A stretch of DNA of 12,716 bases, from the NCBI GenBank assembly GCA_031256095.1, contig JAIRRG010000115.1, forward strand, positions 1 through 12,716, in the 5' to 3' direction. This document shows, piece by piece, positions 1 through 8,355 of this stretch. Position numbers and translations under genes: made by a program. The notes beneath the pieces are model-generated. The model searched no databases, was not told where the DNA came from, and was given only the letters and a program-made list of their open reading frames with translations. This DNA is from Desulfobulbaceae bacterium. GTDB taxonomy: Bacteria; Desulfobacterota; Desulfobulbia; Desulfobulbales; Desulfocapsaceae. Position 1 is the first letter of the stretch, and each line of letters begins with the position of its first letter.

Positions 1-118
1 GCGTTACTCACCCGTGCGCCACTTTACTCGTCTCTCGAAAGAAACTTTCACGTCCGACTTGCATGTGTTAAGCACGCCGCCAGCGTTCGTTCTGAGCCAG
101 GATCAAACTCTCCAGTTT
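1..118 (-). rRNA. rrs: 16S ribosomal RNA, 5' end (partial)
   Basis: The reverse complement contains the universal bacterial 16S start: AGAGTTTGATCCTGGCTCAG, then the conserved stretches around GAACGCTGGCGGCGTGCTTAA, ACATGCAAGTC and GGGTGAGTAACGC. The 5' end is placed at about 118 by aligning AAACTGGAGAGTTTG with the known E. coli start AAATTGAAGAGTTTG. The gene runs off the left edge, so only about 118 of roughly 1550 bases are present. The segment AGTAAAGTGGCGCACGGG and the base pattern of helix 6 resemble Desulfobulbales 16S. That taxonomic reading is from memory and not from an alignment. Confidence 0.97.
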
Positions 119-433
119 ATATCCTGTTCGGCTTCGGATTCCCTTCAAAAAGGTCACCCAAAACCTGTCTTTTACTTCTCTTTCTCAAAGAAGCGCCATC
201 ACCTGTTCCCAGGCAACGGCAAGGCTCAGGCCCATGGCTTTCCCTTTGGTTTAGCCTCATTGCTTCAGCTCCCCAAGATGCCGCCATCGGCCAGCCCTCT
301 CGCCATACCTCCGTTTACCCCGCAAGCGAACTCTTATGACTGCGCGTTTCCGCTCCAGTCATTACTGACGCTTACCAAAAAAACAAACGTACGGCATTCG
401 GGCCCGTTTGCTGCTCTACTCGTTGTTATTCAG

Positions 434-445
434 TTCTCAAAGATC
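434..445 (-). promoter_or_regulatory. boxA-like antitermination element
   Basis: The minus strand reads GATCTTTGAGAA followed by CTGAATAAC. This resembles the boxA core (TGCTCTTTAACA in E. coli rrn operons), which is bound by NusB and S10 (NusE) so that transcription of rRNA resists Rho. It sits about 315 bases before the 16S start and 14 bases after a boxB-like hairpin, the order expected in rrn leaders. The match is by eye only. Confidence 0.55.
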
Positions 446-459
446 GCCTAGGCTTCGGC

Positions 460-485
460 TTGATGACACTTCTTACCGTCATCAA
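460..485 (-). promoter_or_regulatory. boxB-like hairpin in rRNA leader
   Basis: A perfect 8-base inverted repeat, TTGATGAC and GTCATCAA, flanks a 10-base loop. On the transcribed minus strand it lies just upstream of the boxA-like element, as boxB does in E. coli rrn leaders. The hairpin is directly visible; its role in antitermination is inferred from position. Confidence 0.5.
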
Positions 486-638
486 CAGGCTCTCGCCTCT
501 AACCAACCTCATAGGATGAAGACTATCAACTCTCATCAAACCAGCGCCAAACCTCAGAAAAACTCGGCAAAACCTCACCAGCCTCCCTCGCTTCGACACC
601 CCAGCTCCACCGTCGCAGCCAAGCGCCGCGAGCCACTC

Positions 639-668
639 TTTCTACCATACCCAAGCAAAAAACGTCAA
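639..668 (-). promoter_or_regulatory. Probable rRNA operon promoter (sigma-70 type)
   Basis: On the minus strand TTGACG (668-663) is followed by an 18-base spacer and TAGAAA (644-639), or by a 17-base spacer and GTAGAA. The -35 is close to consensus and the -10 is weaker. The sequence just upstream of the -35 has a short A run. The position, about 510 bases before the 16S start and ahead of boxB and boxA, fits the main rRNA promoter. Confidence 0.5.
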
Positions 669-703
669 GACCTTTTTACATGCTGTCATCAACGCCCCTT
701 TTA

Positions 704-750
704 GTTGGCAACAGCTATAATTCCATATACTCTAAAATATGGGTGCCAAC
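704..750. repeat. Nested inverted repeat upstream of rRNA promoter
   Basis: GTTGGCA (704-710) is the exact reverse complement of TGCCAAC (744-750). Inside it, CCATAT (723-728) pairs with ATATGG (737-742) around an 8-base AT-rich loop. The two dyads have different centres, so a folded form would have a lopsided internal loop. It lies about 35 bases upstream of the rRNA -35 and in the gap before the DUF169 gene. It could be a protein-binding site for either direction; no known operator was recognised. Confidence 0.4.
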
Positions 751-997
751 GAGGATCAATCACGGCAATTTCCCGGCCTTATGACCGTCACGGTCGACCT
801 GCTCATCAACACCCTGTTGCCCCACAGGTCAACAGCCTGCGTCCTGTGGCAGCAAAGCCTTGCCGGTGCCAAAGAAACTTATCAAGCCTATTTATTTGCG
901 GCTACTGGAAACGGTGCGGGAACAATCTATGAGACAGCGGACAAGGCGCAAAACGCATCATCCGTCACCGGCAAACCTGCCAAGTTAAGGAGATATC
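751..997. other. Intergenic stretch before DUF169 gene
   Basis: No gene is supported here. Visible structures are a short dyad GACCG-TCA-CGGTC at 783-795 and a hairpin with stem CCACAGG / CCTGTGG at 822-849. A weak promoter-like pair for the plus strand, TTGGCA at 705-710 and TACTCT at 728-733 with a 17-base spacer, lies just before this stretch. None of these is convincing alone. Confidence 0.3.
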
Positions 998-1846
998 ATG
1001 GCAACAATCATCGCTGGCACCAACCGTCTTTTGCAACTGCTGAACCACGATGAAGCCCCATTTGGACTGTGTTACGCCGACGAAAAACCCGATGGTTATG
1101 GGCCAAAGCCAGGGGAAATTTTCAGCCGCGAGCGGGAAAAGGCCGGGCTGATCAATTGGCAAAAGACATTCGCCGAAGATTTTTCCTGCCTGGTCGGCAA
1201 CCCCTGGCTGGCCCGCAAAAAAAAACAAGGCGGCCTGGATCAGCCATAGAGAATGCGGCTGCCTGGGCGGCGGTTATTACGCCGGAGTCTACCGGCCCTG
1301 GCTGGAAATTCATGTACGTTTCGACCGGTATTCCGCAGGCGGGTTTTGAGGGCGAGCACTATCTGCCGTCGCCAGAAGCGATGCGCGCCTTTATGGACGA
1401 CGCCCAGCCACCGGAACCGTCGGGAAAGTACTGTGTCCTCAAGCCACTTACCCAACACACCGTGCCGCCATTGGTGATAATATTTTTCGCCAGACCAGAG
1501 GTCCTGACCGGTCTTTTTTCTTTGGTCTCTTACGCCGCCGGGCATCACCAGGCGGTGGTGTCGCCTTTTGGCTCGGCTTGCGCCAATATCATCGCCTGGC
1601 CGTTGGCCTATCAGGCGAAAGGCATCGAGCGCGCCGTTTTGGGCGGTTTCCGACCCGTCGGCGCGAAAATTTTTGAAGGCGGACGAACTGACCTTGGCCA
1701 TTCCGCTGCCATTGTACCGCAAAATGCTGGCTGTCCTCGAAGATTCGGCCCTGCCCCGCCATACCTGGCAGAACACGCGCAAAAGAGTACTGCACAGCCG
1801 CCGTGCCTGGGGCGAGCCACCCAGGGCAGGCACAAGCGCGGATTAA
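998..1846 (+). pseudogene. DUF169 family protein, frameshifted
   Basis: A DUF169 (COG2043) protein of unknown function can be read from ATG 998, behind a good AAGGAG site, to TAA 1846, but only by changing frame three times. The start carries LCYADEKPDGYGPKPG. After the A9 run at 1217-1225 the frame moves by +1 to give CGCLGGGYYAGVY. Near GGAAATT (about 1302-1306) it moves by +1 again to give YVSTGIP, FFARPEVLTGL and SPFGSACANIIAWPL. Near TTTCC (about 1649-1652) it moves a third time to give DPSARKFLKADELT. Each shift is one extra base, so the total is three and the gene ends in its starting frame; the repaired product would be about 281 residues, near family length. Neighbouring genes are intact, so this is either local decay or a cluster of assembly errors. 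Confidence 0.85.
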
Positions 1847-1848
1847 GC

Positions 1849-1880
1849 GGGCCGAGCCCTTAAGGTATAGGCCTTTTTTC
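1849..1880 (+). terminator. Weak terminator-like hairpin after DUF169
   Basis: GGGC-CGA-GCCC is followed by AAGG / CCTT and a run of six T at 1874-1879. It lies in the 37-base gap between the DUF169 stop and the convergent HypD stop. The stems are short, so the call is tentative. Confidence 0.3.
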
Positions 1881-1883
1881 TGT

Positions 1884-2960
1884 TTATTCGGTTTCGGTTT
1901 CGACGACGTTACTGAAATGGAAGTATGACCAACAAATGCCCTCGTTGGTGATCATACACGGGCCAACCGGGTCTTCTGGCGTGCAGGCCATGCCAAAGGA
2001 AGGGCAGTCTGGCGGCAAGGCCCTACCGGAGATAATTTTGTCGCAGGCGCAGCCGCGCAGCGGGTCTTCCTCGGAAAAGCGGATATGGAAGCGTTTGGTA
2101 GCGTCATACAGGGCCAGCTCGTCGCGGATGACAAAACCGCTGCCGGCGACGATGCCCAAACCCCGCCACAAGGTGTCGGTGATGAAAAATACTCCTGAGA
2201 CCATCTGGCGGATACGTTCACTTTCCTCCGAAGAAAAATATTCCGCCGTCTGGTTGTCATAGCTGGCTTCGCCGCGGCGGATTTGCATCACCATGTTGAG
2301 CAATCCGCGCAGAATATCGGAAAGCTCAAAACCGGTGACACAGCAGGCAATGGAGTATTTTTTTGCTAGACGGGTATAGGCCCTGGTGTCGGAAATGCTG
2401 GTCAGATGATCGGAGCAGAGTAGACCGCGAATCCTCAGGCAGGAGTCGCGAAGAATTTGATCGATGGTTGGCGGCAACAACCTGATTGACGGGATAACGC
2501 AGAAGTTGTCGATGCCCTGTTCCGCCGCTTCCAAAATGGCCTCGGCAACGCTGGGGGCACTGGCCTCAAAGCCGACCGCCGGGTAGACGACAATTTTGCC
2601 GGGATTGGCCTTAGCCAGCTTCAGACAGTCGAGCGGCGTGGCAATTTCGATGATATGGGCGCCATGCGCGGCCACCGAGGCCAGCGAGTCCTGGCTGCCG
2701 GGGACGTTCAGGACGTCCTTGCATGAGGCGGTGATGACATCGGGACGGACGGCGATACGAACAAAAACATCAATGTATCCGGCTGGAACGACACAGGCCG
2801 AACAGCCCGGCCCGGCAACCAGCGTCAGCTCTTTTGGCAGCTGCTCACGCAGGCGGTTCTGCATGATCACCCGGTTCTGAATGCCGCAAGCGACCATGAT
2901 CCGGATGGGCCGGTCAACAATCTCGCGCAAGCGTTTCAGCAGTAATTCACACTCCTGCAC
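1884..2960 (-). CDS. Divergent HypD-family protein, orphan
   Basis: This 358-residue protein aligns over its whole length with HypD, the iron-sulfur scaffold on which HypC and HypE assemble the Fe(CN)2CO unit of NiFe hydrogenases. Seen motifs: RPIRIMVACG (17-26; C25 matches E. coli C41), GPGCSAC (50-56; C53 and C56), VPG (86-88), GFEAS (130-134), GFELSDILRG (210-219), WRGLGI (265-270), and the C-terminal cluster cysteines C306, C319, C326 and C343 around DCPSFGMACTPEDPVGP. Conserved HypD signatures are changed: CGGHTH or CGTHT reads CGIQN (the usual His is Gln), and GPGCPVC reads GPGCSAC. No hypA-C, hypE, hypF or hydrogenase gene is in the window. The start is GTG with GGGG 7 bases upstream. 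A stronger AAGGAG lies further up before an out-of-frame GTG that stops after five codons. It is clearly in the HypD family; a role in hydrogenase maturation is uncertain. Confidence 0.85.
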   Translation of the reverse strand: MQECELLLKRLREIVDRPIRIMVACGIQNRVIMQNRLREQLPKELTLVAGPGCSACVVPAGYIDVFVRIAVRPDVITASCKDVLNVPGSQDSLASVAAHGAHIIEIATPLDCLKLAKANPGKIVVYPAVGFEASAPSVAEAILEAAEQGIDNFCVIPSIRLLPPTIDQILRDSCLRIRGLLCSDHLTSISDTRAYTRLAKKYSIACCVTGFELSDILRGLLNMVMQIRRGEASYDNQTAEYFSSEESERIRQMVSGVFFITDTLWRGLGIVAGSGFVIRDELALYDATKRFHIRFSEEDPLRGCACDKIISGRALPPDCPSFGMACTPEDPVGPCMITNEGICWSYFHFSNVVETETE

Positions 2961-2983
2961 CCTGACACCCCTACATCTGGCTA

Positions 2984-3044
2984 CTCACTGTCTCCTTCCA
3001 GCGGTCAAACACCATTCGTATCGCGTCAACTGTACGAAATACAG
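2984..3044 (-). promoter_or_regulatory. Upstream region of hypD-like gene: possible promoter, dyad and mini-ORF
   Basis: Reading the minus strand, TTGTGT, a 16-base spacer and TACAGT form a possible promoter. A perfect dyad CTGTA-TTTCG-TACAG (3044-3030) overlaps its -10. Downstream, GGAAGGAGACA precedes a GTG that opens a five-codon frame ending in TAG, 15 bases before the chosen start of the HypD-like gene. The mini-ORF may be a translational leader, or the remains of a longer N-terminus. Confidence 0.3.
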
Positions 3045-3076
3045 CATTCTACACAAAACGCCGGTTGAATTCATCG

Positions 3077-3098
3077 AAAAAAACAGGCAAGCGTTGCC
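3077..3098 (-). terminator. Probable Rho-independent terminator of galE
   Basis: On the minus strand, GGCAA-CGC-TTGCC forms a 5-base stem with a 3-base loop, then TG and seven T. It lies 45 bases after the galE stop codon. A palindromic GCCGGC pair at 3096-3101 and 3113-3118 could form an alternative stem. Confidence 0.55.
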
Positions 3099-3142
3099 GG
3101 CACAGTTTTGACGCCGGCTTGCGGCGGCGGCAAAAGAAAGCG

Positions 3143-4159
<1,017 letters not shown>

Positions 4160-4244
4160 GATTGTTCCCCGGTTTCCTGGACAGCGGCTGGCGCTCTTTG
4201 CTGGCGCCGACCGCTATACTTTTCGCCATTGTCCAGCCAGTGGC

Positions 4245-5681
4245 TCAGTTTTTGCCGCTTTTTCGTTTCTCTTTACCTTCCAGGCGATCAAGCAGGGCAA
4301 GGGAGGCGGCAGCTTCTTTTTTGATGGCGGCATCGCTCTTTGGCTCCTTTGCCGCCATGCGGAAATTGTCCCGCGCCTGTTTGAGCTTGCCTTGGTAAAG
4401 ATGGTATTTTCCAGCCATGAGAAAGGCTTGGCCTTGCTGGCCACGAGCGGCGGCGATCTGCCCGAGCGAGAAATAGGCGGCTGGGTATTCGGGAAAATGC
4501 AGTAACAGGGCGCGGAACTCCCGCTCGGCGGCGTCCAGTTCCTTTTGCCGCAAGAAAATTTTGGCCAGGTTGAGGCTGGCGTACATGTCGCCGCTGTCGC
4601 GCCGCATCGCCTCTTCCAGCAGGACGCGGGCCTTGTCGAAATTCCCAGCCGACGCCTCAACCACCGCCAGATCGGTTTGCAGAATCGGTTTGTTTGGATA
4701 GGCGGCAATCACTTCATTTAGCAGAGCACGGGCGCGGTCATAGTTGCCGTCGTGGCACTCGATTTGGGCAAGGCCGAATTTTGCCATCGTTACCCGCTCG
4801 CGGTTGGCCTGGCTGTCGGCGATAATATTGGCCAGGGAGACGCGTAGCCCGTCGGTGTCATTGCCCGCCGACCAGACCATAACCCGGTATTTGAAGCGGA
4901 GAAAGGCAAAGTTGTCCCGTGGGGGTGGCGTCACGTGTTTCTGCTCCAGCAGCGCCGAAACGTATTCCAGGCGGTTTTCCGGGTCGGGATGAGTCATCAG
5001 ATACTGCGGCAAGCGTTCGCTGCGGTAACGGGCAATCCGCCGCATGATCGCCAGCATGTCTTTCATTCCCTCCGGGTCGCGGCCCATGGCCAACATCCAC
5101 TGGTAGCCCTGCAAATCGGCCTCTTGTTCGTTCTCGCGGCTGAAATTCAGTTGCGCGCTCTGCCCGGCCGCCAAAGAACCGGTCAAAACGGCCTGGGAAA
5201 CAGCGCCGCCACCACCGAGCAAGAGTCCGGCCAAAGCCAGACCAAGGCTGGCCAACGTCACCCACTTCCCTTTTTCCATGCGCGCAGCCAGATGCCGCTT
5301 CTGGACGTGGGCCATTTCGTGGGCCAGAACCGAGATCAGCTCATCTTCATTCTGCATGGAGCCAATCAAGCCGGAGTAAAAAAAGACTAGGCCGGCCGGA
5401 GCCGCAAAGGCGTTGAATTCACTACTGTCGATGACAAAAAAACGAAAATCAAAGAAGCGCATCCCGGCCACCTTCAACACCTCTTCGCCGAGCGAGGTCA
5501 GGTAGCCGGTCACATCCGGGTCGTCAATGAGCGGGAACGAAGCCCGTACCGTGTACAGCAGCTTTTCCCCCAGCTCGCGTTCTTCGCCGACCGAAAAAGC
5601 CTGCGCCGGCCGCGTCGCCCAAGGTGGAATCAAGGCGGCAATGACAACAACAATGAGGCACAACTTGGCAATGATCTTCAT
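4245..5681 (-). CDS. bepA: M48 family zinc metalloprotease with TPR repeats, BepA-like
   Basis: The 478-residue product begins with a signal peptide (hydrophobic 5-20, likely cut after AQA at 26-28), so it should be periplasmic. The M48 catalytic site is HEMAH at 121-125. It is followed by a hydrophobic stretch (143-156), the glutamate-ligand motif ENEQEAD (183-189), and THPDPENR with His231, which matches the His switch of BepA. Residues about 298-445 form TPR-like helical pairs, and the C-terminus is lysine-rich. This layout is that of BepA (YfgC), which in E. coli works with the BAM complex to mature or degrade outer-membrane proteins such as LptD. The ATG overlaps the oleD stop in ATGA, so translation is coupled to the ole genes. 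The family is sure; the exact E. coli role is inferred. Confidence 0.92.
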   Translation of the reverse strand: MKIIAKLCLIVVVIAALIPPWATRPAQAFSVGEERELGEKLLYTVRASFPLIDDPDVTGYLTSLGEEVLKVAGMRFFDFRFFVIDSSEFNAFAAPAGLVFFYSGLIGSMQNEDELISVLAHEMAHVQKRHLAARMEKGKWVTLASLGLALAGLLLGGGGAVSQAVLTGSLAAGQSAQLNFSRENEQEADLQGYQWMLAMGRDPEGMKDMLAIMRRIARYRSERLPQYLMTHPDPENRLEYVSALLEQKHVTPPPRDNFAFLRFKYRVMVWSAGNDTDGLRVSLANIIADSQANRERVTMAKFGLAQIECHDGNYDRARALLNEVIAAYPNKPILQTDLAVVEASAGNFDKARVLLEEAMRRDSGDMYASLNLAKIFLRQKELDAAEREFRALLLHFPEYPAAYFSLGQIAAARGQQGQAFLMAGKYHLYQGKLKQARDNFRMAAKEPKSDAAIKKEAAASLALLDRLEGKEKRKSGKN

Positions 5682-6676
5682 AGAGCGATTTTCTCAAGCC
5701 ATTCGACGGCGCGGCCCAGCCCTTCCTCATGGGTGACGAGTGGCTGGTAGCCAAGATCGCAATTGGCGCGGCGGATCGAAAAATAATGGGATTTGGCCAG
5801 TTGTCCGGCCACAAAACGGGTCATCGGCGGATCGCCCTTTTTGTTACCAAGACGATAAAGAAGCTCCAGGGCCGCGCCCAGACCATAGGCGGCGGCAAAG
5901 GGAATTTTTCTGACCACCGGCGCGATGCCGAGGCGGGAAAACAGCGTATTGATCCACGACCACAGCGGCACCGGTTCGCCCTGACTGATGAAATACGCCT
6001 TACCAGCAGCGGCGCCGCCAGGGCCAAGTTTGTCCGCTGCCAGCAGATGCGCATGGGCGACGTTATCGATATAGGAAATATCGACGAGATTGCCGCCGTT
6101 GCCGACGATGCGCAATGCCCCGGCCCGCCCACCGGCAATCAGGCGCGGCAAAAGATGCGGGTCGCCCGGTCCCCAGACTAGATGTGGGCGGATGGCGCAG
6201 GTTTTCAGATTTTCGCCATTGGCCGCCAAAACCATTTTTTCAGCAATGGCTTTGCTTTTGGCGTAGTGGCAGAGAAAATGCCGCGGGTAGGGCAGATTCT
6301 CATCGCCGCCGCAAATATCATCGCCAGCAAAGACCACCGACGGCGTTGAGGTATAAACGAGATTTGGCACGCCACAGGCGCGGCAAGCAGCCAGGACATT
6401 GGCCGTACCGTCGATATTGATTGCCTGATAATCGCGCCAGTGGCCCCAGACACCGGCGATGGCGGCGACGTGAAAAACGGTATCGACGTCCTTGAAGGCA
6501 GAAAGCAAGGCTTGGCCATCGCCGATGTCAGCCTGCATCTGCCGGACGCCGAAAGCAGCCAGCTCTGGCGAAAAACGCCGCGACAGCGAGATGCCGTTAA
6601 GGCCATGCTCCTTGGCCATGCGCAAAATGGCGCCACCGATAAAACCAGCGCCACCGGTGACAAGAATCGTTTTCAT
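5678..6676 (-). CDS. oleD: OleD: NADPH-dependent 2-alkyl-3-ketoalkanoate reductase of olefin synthesis
   Basis: This 332-residue extended SDR protein resembles 3-beta-hydroxysteroid dehydrogenases, but its context and motifs point to OleD. OleD reduces the 2-alkyl-3-keto acid made by OleA to the 3-hydroxy acid. The Rossmann motif GGAGFIGG is at 8-15. YTSTPSVVFAG (108-118) carries the catalytic Ser/Thr region, followed by DENLPYP (125-131). The catalytic Tyr138 and Lys142 are in YAKSK. RPHLVWGPGDPHLLPRL (near 163-179) is typical of this subfamily. Its ATG overlaps the oleC stop by four bases (ATGA), and its own stop overlaps the bepA start in the same way. Without the neighbouring genes it would be called only an NAD-dependent epimerase/dehydratase. 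Confidence 0.93.
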   Translation of the reverse strand: MKTILVTGGAGFIGGAILRMAKEHGLNGISLSRRFSPELAAFGVRQMQADIGDGQALLSAFKDVDTVFHVAAIAGVWGHWRDYQAINIDGTANVLAACRACGVPNLVYTSTPSVVFAGDDICGGDENLPYPRHFLCHYAKSKAIAEKMVLAANGENLKTCAIRPHLVWGPGDPHLLPRLIAGGRAGALRIVGNGGNLVDISYIDNVAHAHLLAADKLGPGGAAAGKAYFISQGEPVPLWSWINTLFSRLGIAPVVRKIPFAAAYGLGAALELLYRLGNKKGDPPMTRFVAGQLAKSHYFSIRRANCDLGYQPLVTHEEGLGRAVEWLEKIAL

Positions 6677-8355
6677 GAGGTTTTTTGTTCAGGTGCCAGC
6701 CCCAGCTCGAAAGCTTGCTCCAAATGCTCGAAAGCAAGCTCCCGCGCTGCCCAGGCCGCCAATTTTTCCCGGAAAATTTTGGCGTTGTGGCGAATATCGA
6801 CCGGGAAATTGTTGTGGATAAGAAAGGTTTTGATCATCCTGGTCACTGGGGCGCGCGCCGCCAGCTCAGCCACTTCAGCAAGCAGCCGTTGCCGGTCGCC
6901 ACGGAAATTTTTAAGCGGTTCAATGATCATCACCGGCTTTTGCCAGCCAGCCGCGGCAACACCAACCAGCGCCGAACGGGCAACGTCGTGGTGGGCGTTG
7001 ATGACCGCCTCGCAGCAGACGGTATACAGGGTGGTATCCGCCGACAGTCGCACCCGATGCCCTTTCCGGCCACAGTACCACAATCGCCCGCCATCGTCCT
7101 GGTAGCCAACATCGCCGATGCGGTGCCAAAAGGTATCGCTGTCGGCAATCTTGGCGGCGGCGGTCTCGGCCTTGTCACCGATGTAATACCGCGTCACCAC
7201 CGGGCCGGAAACAATGATTTCGCCAATTTCGCCCACCGCCACAGGCCGCGTCCCGGCCATATCGGCAATCGGCTGATCGGAGATGGCGATCAGCCGCGCC
7301 TTGATGCCCGGCAAGGGACGGCCGACGCAGATTCCCTGGCCAGCCTGGCTCATGACCCAAGTTTCGGCCAGGATTTCCTGGGCCTCCAACGAGATGACCG
7401 GCAGGCATTCGGTGGCGCCGTAGGGTGTGTGAATCTCGGCTTCAGCGGGCAAAACGCGGCGCAGCGCCGTCAATAAATCACCATAAACCGGCGCTCCGGC
7501 AACCAAAATTTTCTTCAAGCCGGAAAGAACAATGCCATGTTCCTGGCAGTATTTGGCCACCACCCGCCATAAGGCTGGGGATGCGAAGGAATAGGTGGCG
7601 CCATAGTTAGTCAGGGTGTTGACGAAACGCCGCGGATCAATCAGCGCCGGACGCGCCGGGTCCATGTCCGGGATGACCGCCGCCGCCCCCAGGGCCACGG
7701 AAAACAGGGCAAACAGCGGGAAAGCCGGCTGGTCGGTATCATTTTCCCCAATGTGGTAGTAATCGCGGATCATTGCCAACTGAGTGGCGAAAATCCGGTG
7801 TGGATAGGCAACGCCTTTCGGTGGCCCGGTCGAGCCAGTGGTGAAAATGATTGCCGCCAGATCGTCATCCTTGGGCTGATAACAGGAAAATTCCGCCGGC
7901 AGCCGCGCCGCCGCCGCCAGATTTTTACCACCCAAACCGCAAGCGAGGCCCAAAGCGAAACGTTTCTGCACGGTAGCGAAAGTTTTTGGGAACAAACGGC
8001 TAAAATAGTGGGCCAGGCCGATACCGATCAATACCTGCGGCTCGACTTTAGCCAGCGAGCGCAGCAGATTTTTATAGCCCATGCCTGGGTCAATCAGGAT
8101 GACGGTGGCGCCAATCATAAACAAGGCAAAGGTCAGGCAGATAAAATCGGCCCCTGGCCTGACCATAAGCATTACCCGTTGACCGGGCACAAGACCGGAA
8201 GCGGCCAGGAAACGGGCATAGCGCCGGCTTTGATCGCGGATTTCAGCGAAGGTGAAGCGTCTGCCGCTTTTCGCCTCAACGATGGCCAAAGAGCCCGGTT
8301 TTCGCGCCGCCACCGCCAGCAGCGCTTCGGCGATGTTGCCGCTGGCCTCGTTCAC
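6673..8355 (-). CDS. oleC: OleC: ATP-dependent beta-lactone synthetase
   Basis: This 560-residue member of the ANL (acyl-CoA synthetase-like) superfamily converts the beta-hydroxy acid from OleD into a cis-beta-lactone using ATP. The phosphate-binding loop IIFTTGSTGPPKG is at 169-181. YGATE is at 312-316. The hinge region with GDVGYQDDGGRLWYCGR is at 414-430. The C-terminal FPVDIRHNAKIFREKL (517-532), with Lys526, closely fits OleC proteins and differs from ordinary acyl-CoA ligases. The start is GTG and overlaps the oleB stop as GTGA; the stop overlaps the oleD ATG. It lies between oleB and oleD, the normal order. No truncation or missing core motif is seen. Confidence 0.95.
   Translation of the reverse strand: MNEASGNIAEALLAVAARKPGSLAIVEAKSGRRFTFAEIRDQSRRYARFLAASGLVPGQRVMLMVRPGADFICLTFALFMIGATVILIDPGMGYKNLLRSLAKVEPQVLIGIGLAHYFSRLFPKTFATVQKRFALGLACGLGGKNLAAAARLPAEFSCYQPKDDDLAAIIFTTGSTGPPKGVAYPHRIFATQLAMIRDYYHIGENDTDQPAFPLFALFSVALGAAAVIPDMDPARPALIDPRRFVNTLTNYGATYSFASPALWRVVAKYCQEHGIVLSGLKKILVAGAPVYGDLLTALRRVLPAEAEIHTPYGATECLPVISLEAQEILAETWVMSQAGQGICVGRPLPGIKARLIAISDQPIADMAGTRPVAVGEIGEIIVSGPVVTRYYIGDKAETAAAKIADSDTFWHRIGDVGYQDDGGRLWYCGRKGHRVRLSADTTLYTVCCEAVINAHHDVARSALVGVAAAGWQKPVMIIEPLKNFRGDRQRLLAEVAELAARAPVTRMIKTFLIHNNFPVDIRHNAKIFREKLAAWAARELAFEHLEQAFELGLAPEQKTS

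Larger units (their letters stand above)
119..632 (-). other. rRNA operon leader (non-coding)
   Basis: This stretch of about 510 bases lies between the predicted rRNA promoter and the 16S 5' end and is read on the minus strand. No credible protein gene is present on either strand; the open frames seen here have no recognisable content. It contains a boxB-like hairpin and a boxA-like element, annotated separately. Long leaders with antitermination signals are normal upstream of 16S genes. Confidence 0.7.

Noticed and set aside
14..704. Plus-strand open frames across the 16S start and rRNA leader
   Set aside because: They lie antisense to 16S rRNA and its leader and show no protein family features.
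970..981. GGCAAACCTGCC before the DUF169 start resembles part of a cyclic-di-GMP-I riboswitch
   Set aside because: The following conserved GACGCAAAGCC segment and the second stem are missing in the right order.
739..1053. Plus-strand open frame of 104 codons before DUF169
   Set aside because: No ribosome site or recognisable motif, and it overlaps the well-supported DUF169 start.
1240..1833. Long minus-strand open frame of 197 codons
   Set aside because: It is the antisense shadow of the DUF169 gene, whose family motifs are clear on the plus strand.
3030..3044. CTGTATTTCGTACAG as a LexA box
   Set aside because: Spacing is CTGT-N7-ACAG where the E. coli site has N8, and the LexA sites I know from this phylum are different. 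Kept only as a dyad.
5678..6676. Steroid dehydrogenase or sugar epimerase as the function of this SDR protein
   Set aside because: General similarity allows it, but the position between oleC and bepA and the OleD-type TSTPSVVF and PYP motifs favour OleD.
6673..8355. Ordinary long-chain acyl-CoA ligase
   Set aside because: The C-terminal FPVDIRHNAKIFREKL and the oleB-oleC-oleD order identify OleC.
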